The notes beneath the pieces were generated by a model, which searched no databases, was not told the origin of the DNA, and worked only from the letters and a program-made list of their open reading frames with translations. A program made the translations under genes and the position numbers. This document shows positions 8,073 through 15,800 of a DNA stretch of 64,000 bases, in pieces. The DNA lies in NCBI GenBank assembly GCA_019239895.1, contig JAFAZH010000012.1, positions 123,061 through 187,060 of the forward strand, in the 5' to 3' direction. Position 1 is the first letter of the stretch. Each line of letters opens with the position of its first letter. This DNA is from Abditibacteriaceae bacterium. Lineage in GTDB: Bacteria > Armatimonadota > Abditibacteriia > Abditibacteriales > Abditibacteriaceae.

Positions 8073-9560
8073 ATGGAACAACGCATTATTGGGGTAGAAA
8101 CAGAGTTTGGCTGTCTGGTGCAAAGTGATCGCTTTGGCAATGGCCGGGGTTCCTCTGAACGCATTGTGGAAGCGGTCAAAGACCATGCCTTTCTCAGCAA
8201 GAAGTTGGGTTTGCTGGATATGCACGCTCGTGACTATGCTTTTGAACCGGCGCGCAGTGGCGGCTTTCTGTTAAATGGTGGTCGCTTGTATGTCGACGCG
8301 GTGGGAAGCCACGAAGAGTATGCCACCCCAGAGTGCATCACCTGGACGGACGTGGTAGCCTATGACCGTGCCGGGCGCGTCATTTTGCAAACCCTGGTGG
8401 ACGAGCTTGATCTTAGTGATGATGTGGCCTTTTATGCCAACAGCGTAGACCACTTTGGCGGGCACACCTTTGGCTGCCACGAAAATTACCTGGTGGATAT
8501 TTCTGCCAGTGCTTTTCGTGGTTCCCTTTCACTCCTGATGCCGTTTCTGGTGACACGCCAGATTTTTGCAGGAGTGGGCCGCGTTGGCGGGCACCGATTG
8601 AATCGCAGTGATTTTCGGCGCAATATCATGACGATTGGCGAGCATGATGTGGATACGATGTGGGTCGCGGATTTCTATGGCGTAGAGATTGACCCCACGG
8701 TTAATTACCAACTCTCGCAACGGGCCGACCACATCGTGAACACCGTCTCCTCACGGGTGCGTTTCAACCGGGCCATCATCAACCCCAAGCGTGATTCTTA
8801 TTACGACTATTCCGATTTGCATCGTCTGCATGTGCTTTTCGGTGAGCCGAACATGAGCGAATATGCGATGTGGCTCAAAATAGCCACGACCTGCATTGTC
8901 CTCGACCTCTTAGACCTCAAAGTCGTGACTCCCGAAGTGCGTTTGGAAGACCCTCTCTCCACCTTGAAAGAAGTGTCGCGTGATCAAAGCTTGAAGTGGT
9001 CGGTGCGGCGAGCCAATGGGCGCAATATGAGCGCGATTGATTTGCAGCGCCTATACCTGATGGCAGCGCAAACGCATTTGAAAGGCAAGGATGAGCAAAC
9101 GGATTGGGCTTTAGAAGAGTGGGAAAATGTCCTGGACGGCTTAGAGCGCGACCCGATGCAAATGGCCGATCAACTCGACTGGGTAGCCAAGCGGCAGATG
9201 CTCGAAGAATATATGGCCAGTGAAGGTGTAGGCTGGAAAGATGATGTGCTGCACAGTTTAGACCTGGAGTACCACAACATCAACCCGCGTAACAGTCTCT
9301 ATTATGGCCTTGAAGAAATGGGTGCGATGCGCCGCGTTTGCACGGATGAACAGATTGAGAACTGCACTCACACGCCACCCCAAAACACCCGCGCTAAAGG
9401 TCGGGCTGATGTTATTTCGCAATTAATCCAGCGACGCTGGGGCCGCTACCTCATTGACTGGGATTGGGTGCGTGTAGACAAAGATCGCCACCTCGAACTG
9501 CGCAATCCCTTCCACACCTATGAAGCCGAAGCCGAAGCCTTTACTCGTGGCTTGGCGTAG
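8073..9560 (+). CDS. pafA: Pup--protein ligase (PafA)
   Basis: PafA activates the C-terminal Glu of Pup with ATP and joins it to a substrate lysine. It begins GVETEFG with the conserved Glu9 and Glu11, and has RLYVDAVGSHEEYATPE with the catalytic Asp at residue 75. The C-terminal part ends NPFHTYEAEAEAF, which matches the PafA-specific C-terminal domain (the same place reads DPF in actinobacterial PafA). At 495 residues it is the normal length. It closes the proteasome run. No Mpa/ARC ring ATPase gene is present within about 4 kb upstream of dop or anywhere in this window, so the unfoldase must be encoded elsewhere. Confidence 0.95.
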   Translation: MEQRIIGVETEFGCLVQSDRFGNGRGSSERIVEAVKDHAFLSKKLGLLDMHARDYAFEPARSGGFLLNGGRLYVDAVGSHEEYATPECITWTDVVAYDRAGRVILQTLVDELDLSDDVAFYANSVDHFGGHTFGCHENYLVDISASAFRGSLSLLMPFLVTRQIFAGVGRVGGHRLNRSDFRRNIMTIGEHDVDTMWVADFYGVEIDPTVNYQLSQRADHIVNTVSSRVRFNRAIINPKRDSYYDYSDLHRLHVLFGEPNMSEYAMWLKIATTCIVLDLLDLKVVTPEVRLEDPLSTLKEVSRDQSLKWSVRRANGRNMSAIDLQRLYLMAAQTHLKGKDEQTDWALEEWENVLDGLERDPMQMADQLDWVAKRQMLEEYMASEGVGWKDDVLHSLDLEYHNINPRNSLYYGLEEMGAMRRVCTDEQIENCTHTPPQNTRAKGRADVISQLIQRRWGRYLIDWDWVRVDKDRHLELRNPFHTYEAEAEAFTRGLA

Positions 9561-9640
9561 TTAATAGATTCTATTGAACCGCCAAGGACGCCAAGGAAGA
9601 AGCGGGAGAGAAGGGGAGGAGAAGGGGAAAGAGCAGCCAG

Positions 9641-9667
9641 TGTCATGTTGAGCGCAGCGAAACATCT
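9641..9667. repeat. Single arm of the TGTCATTC-type repeat
   Basis: TGTCATGTTGAGCGCAGCGA resembles the left arms of the inverted repeats at 54539 and 63711. Only one arm is present here. It abuts the first stop codon upstream of the receptor remnant, suggesting that repeat insertion or deletion removed the rest of that gene. Just upstream, at about 9578-9597, there is also a short AAGGACGCCAAGG word. Confidence 0.6.
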
Positions 9668-10197
9668 ACTCTGCGGAGGATAGAGGCCTGAACATCACAG
9701 GCACAGGCCCCGGCAACAATCCCGGCATTCCCTTTCTTAATCCCATTTCCCTCGCATCCGTCGAGCGGACAGGAGCAGGAATGCGTTACGAACAGAGCTT
9801 GACGCGCCATCTCTTCAGTAATATAGTTTTGGTGGCGTCCAGTACCAACACCAGGGATGTTAAAAGTGCATTCAATAACCATCTTGCGCCCTACCAACCC
9901 AAGCTGACAGCTTTATTATCGCTGGACTATCTCGACCCCTCCGGGAACAAGGTGCGCCTAAAGTTCCGGCGCAATGGCTCTTTCTTTCAGGATACCTCCG
10001 CCAACCCATGAGGCGTGCTGGGGCGGCCTCGTTTCGGGGCCAGAAACTATGTTGATCTTGAGTTCGCCAAAGAGCCATCTGTTTATACGGAACTCTTCGT
10101 GAATATATCAAACGTGTTCAATGCGCCGGAGATTGCCTTCAATGACGTGCCTACAGGCCAGAGACATGTGACCTTTGGTGTCACCAAACGCTTCTGA
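9652..10197 (+). pseudogene. TonB-dependent receptor, C-terminal remnant with internal stop
   Basis: One reading frame is open from 9652 to 10197 except for a TGA at 10009-10011. Its translation reads as the end of an outer-membrane beta-barrel: LDYLDPSGNKVRLKFRRNG, then after the stop ELFVNISNVFNAPEIAFNDV and a C-terminal VTFGVTKRF. The NxFNAPE strand and the final aromatic residue are typical of TonB-dependent/Oar-like receptors. The plug domain and most of the barrel are missing; upstream of 9652 the frame is closed and a repeat arm lies at the break. I judge it a decayed gene. Its presence implies that the lineage has an outer membrane. Confidence 0.7.
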
Positions 10198-10692
10198 CCG
10201 CAACTTCGGGACTGGCTCAGACAAGAGCACGACTGCTGGAAAGGAGGTAGTAGCTTCAAGATCACGAGGCCAGCATGTTTTGCTCCCCTTTTCGTAGAAC
10301 AGAGCTGACTGCCACAACTGCCACTGCAAGGTTGCCGTTAAGTTGACATACGATAGCATCCTGCTTAATATAAAGTTAGGAACAGGCAAAAATACCGCCT
10401 GCTTTCCTGAAAGTTGGGCGGTCGGGCCACCTTCGTCACGCATAAAAAGCGTCACTGGAGGTCAAAAAGCTCATCCTGCTTTGCAAGCAGGATGTCCTCG
10501 GTTCGAATCTGAGTAGCTCCATTAATACTCTCAAAACTTTCATCCCCTTATTAATCTGCCTTTCCTTGACTTTCACCCTCGCATAGTTTTAGTGCAGGCC
10601 CATTGGCTTCAACCGTGGCAGCTTGGGACGCAGCACGGGCACGCTAACTGCAAGTGACGGCGGCTGAAAAACATTTTAGAGGAGAACGTCCA
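10198..10692. other. Gene-free stretch holding a tRNA fragment
   Basis: About 500 bases without a supported gene lie between the receptor remnant and the small protein at 10693. I see no coding signature on either strand. Apart from the tRNA-Ala 3' fragment at 10475-10521 there is no other feature that I recognise. Together with the remnant upstream it looks like a deletion or integration scar. Confidence 0.6.
10475..10521 (+). pseudogene. tRNA-Ala(TGC) 3' fragment (anticodon arm to discriminator)
   Basis: The sequence holds a 5-bp anticodon stem CCTGC/GCAGG around loop TTTGCAA (anticodon TGC), a T arm with stem CTCGG/CTGAG and loop TTCGAAT, and the acceptor strand TAGCTCC followed by A. No D arm or matching 5' acceptor strand precedes it, and CCA is not encoded. 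This is the piece of a tRNA gene that integrases typically regenerate at an attachment site, so it may mark the edge of a lost mobile element. It could also be a plain duplication. Confidence 0.75.
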
Positions 10693-10983
10693 ATGAAAAA
10701 AGCTATTGCTTTTATGGGAATTGGTGCGGGTCTAATGTATCTGTTTGATCCCACGCATGGAGAAGAACGCCGGGGACAACTAAAAGAAAAGTTTGCCGGA
10801 ATGATGCCGCAGACCAAAGATGCGCTTTCGGCTAAGACCGAGGCGGTGGCTGCTAAAGTGGATGAACTGACGAGTCAAGTGGATACGGTGGCTGCGCAAA
10901 AGGTTGAATCACTTGGCGGTGACACGCTGACCCCCACAGAAGATTCAGCATCAGAAAACTCTGAATCCCAAAGTTCGGAATAA
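10693..10983 (+). CDS. Small YtxH-like membrane-anchored protein
   Basis: A 96-residue protein. The ATG at 10693 follows GAGGAG at a good distance; the frame extends to 10654 but without a better start. It has one short hydrophobic stretch (AIAFMGIGAGLMYLFDP, about residues 4-20) followed by a charged Glu/Arg-rich region and a Ser/Glu-rich tail. The pattern of a single anchor followed by YLFDPTHGEERR is common in small YtxH-type general stress proteins of many phyla. The function is unknown. It stands alone, with over 200 bases of apparently non-coding DNA on both sides; an 8-bp stem (CCTACCGA/TCGGTAGG) at 11071-11104 lies downstream. Confidence 0.7.
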   Translation: MKKAIAFMGIGAGLMYLFDPTHGEERRGQLKEKFAGMMPQTKDALSAKTEAVAAKVDELTSQVDTVAAQKVESLGGDTLTPTEDSASENSESQSSE

Positions 10984-11238
10984 GAGTTCCGCCAGCGCGT
11001 GCCTTTGATAGACGACCTATTAATAGACGCCCCTAAACTGCCAGGCTAATAGCTGATTGATGAATACTTTCCTACCGATTGCCGAGTGTGTTGCTTTCGG
11101 TAGGCTGAATCACAGGTCGTAACTTCGCCTAATGAGTAAAAGCGTAGTAAGCTCCTGAGTTTGGTGTCCTATTCTGATAGAATCTAAGCAACTAAATGGG
11201 TTACTTACATTAGTTATGTATGAAAGGCAGCTTAGGAC

Positions 11239-12882
11239 ATGCAAAGATGGCTCATTAATTTTGGCTGGCAGATAAGTTTACTTCTAATCTTAGCAAGCTA
11301 TGGCTCGATTTCTACAACATTTCCCGTTAAAGCGGCTCCAGTGACATCAATCATGAGTGGGCAATTACCGCATCTGCAAAAGCAGGGGACGGCGACGCAA
11401 CTCGTGGTGGAAGGTAAGCCTTTCACCATCCTCGGTGGTGAGTTGCATAATTCTAGTGCTTCCAGCCTCGACTACATGGAACCCATCTGGCCCAAGCTCA
11501 CCGCCCTGCATTTGAACACAGTGTTGGTGACAGTCTCCTGGGAGTTAGTCGAGCCGCAAGAGGGCAAGTTTGATTTCTCTCTTGTAGATGGACTCATCAA
11601 GGCGGCACGTCAACACAATCTACGCCTAGTGTTTTTATGGTTTGGCAGTTGGAAGAATGGTGTGTCGAGCTACGTGCCGGGTTGGGTGAAGAAAGATGTG
11701 CGGCGCTTTCCTCGCGTGCAGGGCAAAAATGGCTCTTCGACAGAAGTGCTGACGCCATTAAATGAAGTCAGCAGCAGCGTCGATGCGAGAGCGTTCGCGG
11801 CCCTTATGCATCACATTCGCGCTGTAGACGAGCGGCAACAGACAGTGGTTATGGTGCAGGTCGAAAATGAAGTTGGCTTGCTGGGTGATCCCCGCGACCA
11901 CTCGCCCGCAGCGGAAGCCGCTTTTAGCCAGCCCGTGCCTGTGGAACTTATCAACTATCTACAACAGCATAAAGATAGCCTCATTCCAGAGTTCAAGAAG
12001 GATTGGGAAGGGGCTGGCTTTAAAACAGCAGGCACCTGGTCAGAAGTTTTTGGTGGGGCGGCGGACGAAGCATTTATGGCGTGGCAGTACGCCCGCTATA
12101 TTGGGCATGTGGTAACGGCAGGCAAGGCCGAATATCCCTTGCCGATGTATGTCAATGCGTGGCTGGTGCAGCACGAAGGGGAGAAAGCGGGAGGTTATCC
12201 CAGTGGTGGGCCAGTTTCGCGCATCATGGATGTGTGGCGAGCAGCGACTCCGGCTATTGACTTTTTCTCGCCTGATATTTACCTGCCCGATTTTAAGGGT
12301 GTTACTGCCAGCTATACTCGGTCGGGCAATCCTCTCTTTATTCCTGAAGCCGCCACCGGCCCGGAGGCTGCTGCCAAGGTGTTTTATGCCATTGGTCAGC
12401 ATGATGCTATTGGCTTTTGTCCCTTTGGTATTGATGGGTTAAGCGCCGAGCATCCTTTAGCTAACAGCTATAACTTGTTGTCTGAACTGCTGCCGCTGAT
12501 TGCACAGCATCAGGGACAGGATCAAATGATTGGCCTGCTCCATGACAAAGATAAGACGCAAAAGGTGAAGTTAGCTGGCTACAATTTGGAAGTAGGATTT
12601 GATACCGAAGGCAAGCCGGAGCCAGCAGGTTATGGCCTGGTGATCGCCACCGGGCCAGATGAATTTCTGGTGGCAGGTTCTGGCATCTCGATTCACTTTT
12701 CGGCGTTTACTCCTGGCCCGCGCAACACTCGCATTTTGGCAATTGATGAAGGCCGTTTTAAGGATGGCCGCTGGATTCCCGGTCGTCGTATGAATGGCGA
12801 TGAAAATGCTGGCGGCTGGCGTTTACAGTTACCCGCTGGCCCACCCAGCATCCAGCGTATCCAACTTTACCGTCATGACTGA
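11239..12882 (+). CDS. Secreted GH35-type beta-galactosidase-like glycosidase
   Basis: A 547-residue TIM-barrel glycosidase of the GH35/DUF5597 type. An N-terminal signal peptide (hydrophobic SLLLILASYGS, cleavage near residue 32 after VKAA) sends it to the periplasm or outside. The barrel starts with the substrate-binding ILGGELHNSSAS. The predicted acid/base Glu is in VQVENEVG (about residue 214) and the nucleophile Glu in FIPEAATG (about residue 375). The C-terminal third fits the DUF5597 beta-sandwich. Related enzymes release beta-galactose or similar units from plant polymers. It is followed by another exported protein, from which it is separated by a 23-bp perfect inverted repeat. Confidence 0.85.
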   Translation: MQRWLINFGWQISLLLILASYGSISTTFPVKAAPVTSIMSGQLPHLQKQGTATQLVVEGKPFTILGGELHNSSASSLDYMEPIWPKLTALHLNTVLVTVSWELVEPQEGKFDFSLVDGLIKAARQHNLRLVFLWFGSWKNGVSSYVPGWVKKDVRRFPRVQGKNGSSTEVLTPLNEVSSSVDARAFAALMHHIRAVDERQQTVVMVQVENEVGLLGDPRDHSPAAEAAFSQPVPVELINYLQQHKDSLIPEFKKDWEGAGFKTAGTWSEVFGGAADEAFMAWQYARYIGHVVTAGKAEYPLPMYVNAWLVQHEGEKAGGYPSGGPVSRIMDVWRAATPAIDFFSPDIYLPDFKGVTASYTRSGNPLFIPEAATGPEAAAKVFYAIGQHDAIGFCPFGIDGLSAEHPLANSYNLLSELLPLIAQHQGQDQMIGLLHDKDKTQKVKLAGYNLEVGFDTEGKPEPAGYGLVIATGPDEFLVAGSGISIHFSAFTPGPRNTRILAIDEGRFKDGRWIPGRRMNGDENAGGWRLQLPAGPPSIQRIQLYRHD

Positions 12883-12891
12883 TGAAGATGA

Positions 12892-13008
12892 AATGGGACG
12901 CTAACTTTGTTCGCCATGCTGCGCAACGCAAAGTCACGCTATTTCTCCTCTTTGACTTATAGCGTTTAAATAGCGCATGAAATTAGCGAACAAAGTTAGC
13001 GTCCCATT
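12892..13008. repeat. 23-bp perfect inverted repeat, GGGACGCTAACTT family copy 1
   Basis: Arms at 12892-12914 and 12986-13008 are perfect complements. An inner 8-bp stem (CGCTATTT at 12937 / AAATAGCG at 12968) nests inside, and the left half contains GCTGCGCAACGCAA. The element at 34862-34956 shares CGCTAACTT in its arms and the same GCTGCGCAACGCAA inside, so the two form one family, like a miniature mobile element. Confidence 0.95.
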
Positions 13009-13043
13009 GTAAAGTCCTGGTATTCCTACAAGAAAAGGTCGAA

Positions 13044-14795
13044 ATGGCATTTCAATGGAAGTCGGCACTGTTCTTATGCTCCTTAATGGCACTCCCCTCA
13101 TTGGTGAAAGCGGCTCCTGATACCCCTCTTAAATACTTGGTTTCGTGGGTCGGCAATTCGTTCTCTGGCGCAGATAACCAGTGGGTGCAGAACTTCTTTA
13201 TTCACATGAACACGCGGCCCGATGGCACTTGTGTGACCTGGAGCCACTGGGATGAAGGTGGGCACCGCTTTGGGATGTATAAAGATGGCAAAGTCATTGG
13301 CAACCAAGATGTCGGTGCCAATAGCCTGGAAGTTAAAGACCGGCAGGGACGGCAGTGGAGGCTAATTGTCGAATATGTTGATCCCAAGAACAATGAATAT
13401 GATTTTGTGCCCAAGGGCATTCAATGCAATGGACAAGACGTACAGTTCCCTGACCTGTATCAACCCACCGCCCTGGCGCTAGCCAATGACGGCACTCTCA
13501 TGGTGGCTGATTCGCTTACTGGGCCGCGGCAACAGGTGCTTTTCTATAATATCGCGGATTGGCAACACCCCAAACTCGTGCGCACTTTCGGGGATTATGG
13601 CCGTATCAGCACAGGGACGCCAGGCCAGGTAGCACCGACGAAATTCTGGGGCATTCGCGGCATTGGCATGGATGCTGAGGGCAATCTGTACGTGGCGCAA
13701 AGCGAAATGGGCACGGTGTTGCGTAAGTTTACGCCAACGGGCAAGCTGGTGTGGGAAATTTATGGTCATTTCTTCGTAGATGTCGCTGCTCCTGATCCCT
13801 CCACTGACGCGGCGGATGTGTGGGGCATTCAAGAGCATTACAAAATGGATTACAGCCAGCCACCCGGCAAAGAAGCCAGGTGGGTTGGCTATTCGCTTAA
13901 TCGCCATCAATATCCGAACGACCCACGCGGCCTGACCTTTGTTAAACAACAGGGCGAGCATGGCCTGACCTCGCCGCAGATTGTTTATCTCAATGGCAAA
14001 CGCTTTATGTTTGTCGGTGGCATGTTCGCTTCCAACTTCATTAATATCTTTCGCTATGAAGGTGAAATGGCTGTGCCTTCGGGCGTTATCATGCAATGGG
14101 GTAATGGCCTCTTTCGCACCGACCTGAAATGGCCGCCGCAACGACCTGCTGGCACCTTCATCTGGCGCGACCTGAATGGCGATGGCGACTATCAAGCGAA
14201 CGAATATAGCCCCAACACGGAGCGAGTGCGTCCGGGGCCATTCTGGGTAGATAAAAAGGGTAATATTTGGATGGCCTACGGCTTTTTTCGCTATGACTTT
14301 CAAGGACTCGACCAACACGGCAATCCCATTTACCGAGCCGATAAAACGACAGTAATGGAGCCACCCAAAGGCATGAAATCTGTTGCCCGCATCTGGTATG
14401 ACACCGATACGGATACACTCGTTGCCGCCGAAGAAGGCAGCGATATGCGCCACATCGGGCGCGTCTTTATCTGCCAGCACTATTTAGCCGGTAATCGTGA
14501 TGCTGTGACTTTTACATCTGGCGCAGGCGGTGAAGCGGAGTGCGTGGCAGTAGCAGGTGACTACATCTTCACTGGCGGCTGGAAAGAGCGAGGCCGGGTG
14601 TGGGTCAATCGCCTGTCTGACGGTGCCGCTGTGGGCGTGTTTGACCCTGGGCCAACGGTGGGCGGCGTCGCAAACACCGGCTGGATAGACATCCTCACCG
14701 GCATCACGGCACATAAGCGTAAAGATGGTGAATATCTGGTTTTCGTCGAAGAGGATTATAGAGCGAAGGCTATTCTCTATCGCTGGAAACCCTGA
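13044..14795 (+). CDS. Secreted beta-propeller (NHL-like) protein, unknown function
   Basis: A 583-residue exported protein; the signal peptide is residues 1-23 (ALFLCSLMALPSLVKAA). The body contains recurring strands of the NHL/SMP-30 type, such as YQPTALALANDGTLMVADS and IRGIGMDAEGNLYVAQS, which build a beta-propeller. A calcium-loop-like sequence, DLNGDGDYQANEY, occurs near residue 377. I do not know a specific function; such proteins sit beside glycosidases and may bind or process carbohydrates. It follows the GH35-type gene in the same direction and its stop codon is directly followed by a compound hairpin element. Confidence 0.75.
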   Translation: MAFQWKSALFLCSLMALPSLVKAAPDTPLKYLVSWVGNSFSGADNQWVQNFFIHMNTRPDGTCVTWSHWDEGGHRFGMYKDGKVIGNQDVGANSLEVKDRQGRQWRLIVEYVDPKNNEYDFVPKGIQCNGQDVQFPDLYQPTALALANDGTLMVADSLTGPRQQVLFYNIADWQHPKLVRTFGDYGRISTGTPGQVAPTKFWGIRGIGMDAEGNLYVAQSEMGTVLRKFTPTGKLVWEIYGHFFVDVAAPDPSTDAADVWGIQEHYKMDYSQPPGKEARWVGYSLNRHQYPNDPRGLTFVKQQGEHGLTSPQIVYLNGKRFMFVGGMFASNFINIFRYEGEMAVPSGVIMQWGNGLFRTDLKWPPQRPAGTFIWRDLNGDGDYQANEYSPNTERVRPGPFWVDKKGNIWMAYGFFRYDFQGLDQHGNPIYRADKTTVMEPPKGMKSVARIWYDTDTDTLVAAEEGSDMRHIGRVFICQHYLAGNRDAVTFTSGAGGEAECVAVAGDYIFTGGWKERGRVWVNRLSDGAAVGVFDPGPTVGGVANTGWIDILTGITAHKRKDGEYLVFVEEDYRAKAILYRWKP

Positions 14796-14972
14796 GACCT
14801 AACCCCCGTCCTCCAGCCCATGAGACAGCATATTGATGCTGTCTCATGGGTACCCAACCTTCCCGACACGGGAAGGGGAGTCAAAGAACAAGCGTTAAGT
14901 GAAGCATAATTTTAACCATAGAGTTTGCCTGTGTTCCCCTCTCCGTGTCGGAGAGGGGGCAGGGGAGAGGTC
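14796..14972. repeat. CCTAACCCC-type hairpin element, copy 2, with nested perfect hairpin
   Basis: Starting on the base after the stop codon, this repeats the plan of the element at 6068: GACCTAACCCCC, a CTTCCCG/CGGGAAG hairpin (near 14860), a spacer, a CCCCTCTCCG/CGGAGAGGGG hairpin (near 14936-14957) and CAGGGGAGAGGT. It also holds an extra perfect hairpin at 14817-14850 with a 15-bp stem (CCCATGAGACAGCAT) and a 4-base loop, absent from the other copies. Confidence 0.88.
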
Positions 14973-15028
14973 AAGGCTTATACTTTGCTCTATCACTCAA
15001 GAAAACATGAACTGGTCGAAATAGCGAC

Positions 15029-15784
15029 GTGATACTTCAAGCAACGATTCTTTTTATCGCCGCCTTTGTAGGTGGCGCGATGAACTCTGTAGCGGGTGGG
15101 GGAAGTTTCTTTACTTTCCCCGCTTTGCTTTTTGCGGGTTTAGACCCCAAGATAGCTAATGCCACTAACACGGTGGCTCTCTGGCCCGGTTCGGTGGCCA
15201 GTGTGGGCGCGTTTCGGCAGGAACTCAAAACGCAACGGGAAGCGGTAAAGTTATTGTCCGGCGTCAGCCTGGTGGGTGGGCTGGTCGGGGCATTGCTGCT
15301 GCTCGTGACACCTTCCAGCATTTTCAAAATCCTGTTGCCTTATCTGATGTTAGCGGCCACACTGCTTTTTGCATTCAGTGCACGCATTAACCAGTATTTG
15401 CGACGGGAAGGGCATCATGACTCTTCGCCAAAATCGCGCTATCGCAGCATTGTGTTACAGGGGATTATCGCGGTTTATGGTGGCTTCTTCGGCGGCGGCA
15501 TCGGTATTCTCATGCTGGCTGCTTTAGCTTTGATGGGGCTGGAAAATATTCACGAGATGAACGCCATTAAAACCTTTCTAGCCACTGTTATCAATGGTAT
15601 TGCGGTGGTGACTTTTGTGATTGCCCGCGCTGTGGTCTGGCCGCACGCGCTGCTGATGGCAGTCGCGGCTATTGTTGGTGGCTACGGAGGCGCGGCCTTA
15701 TCGCGGCGCGTCAGCCCGCAGTATGTCCGCACTTTTGTGATGGTGGTCGGGTTCGCTTTATCGGCTTACTTGTTTATCCACTGA
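15029..15784 (+). CDS. TauE/SafE family sulfite/organosulfonate exporter
   Basis: A 251-residue inner-membrane protein with about eight hydrophobic segments. Both halves begin with the family's repeated motif: AFVGGAMNSVAGGGSFFTFPALL at the start (key residues GG-x-S near 25) and GGFFGGGIGILMLAAL near residue 155. The family exports sulfite, sulfoacetate or related anions, or takes part in sulfur-compound traffic. It starts with GTG. The neighbouring GH13 gene is convergent, only 16 bases away. The substrate cannot be predicted. Confidence 0.88.
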   Translation: MILQATILFIAAFVGGAMNSVAGGGSFFTFPALLFAGLDPKIANATNTVALWPGSVASVGAFRQELKTQREAVKLLSGVSLVGGLVGALLLLVTPSSIFKILLPYLMLAATLLFAFSARINQYLRREGHHDSSPKSRYRSIVLQGIIAVYGGFFGGGIGILMLAALALMGLENIHEMNAIKTFLATVINGIAVVTFVIARAVVWPHALLMAVAAIVGGYGGAALSRRVSPQYVRTFVMVVGFALSAYLFIH

Positions 15785-15800
15785 AGGGTGAGCCGTGAAT

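Noticed and set aside
10457..10521. A complete tRNA-Ala gene
   Set aside because: The D arm and the 5' acceptor strand are absent; only 18 bases separate the only GGAG candidate from the anticodon stem, too few for a normal tRNA.
13479..14480. A 333-codon open frame on the minus strand
   Set aside because: It lies wholly within the secreted beta-propeller gene, whose plus-strand frame has a signal peptide and repeats; the minus frame has no domain and is a codon-bias shadow.
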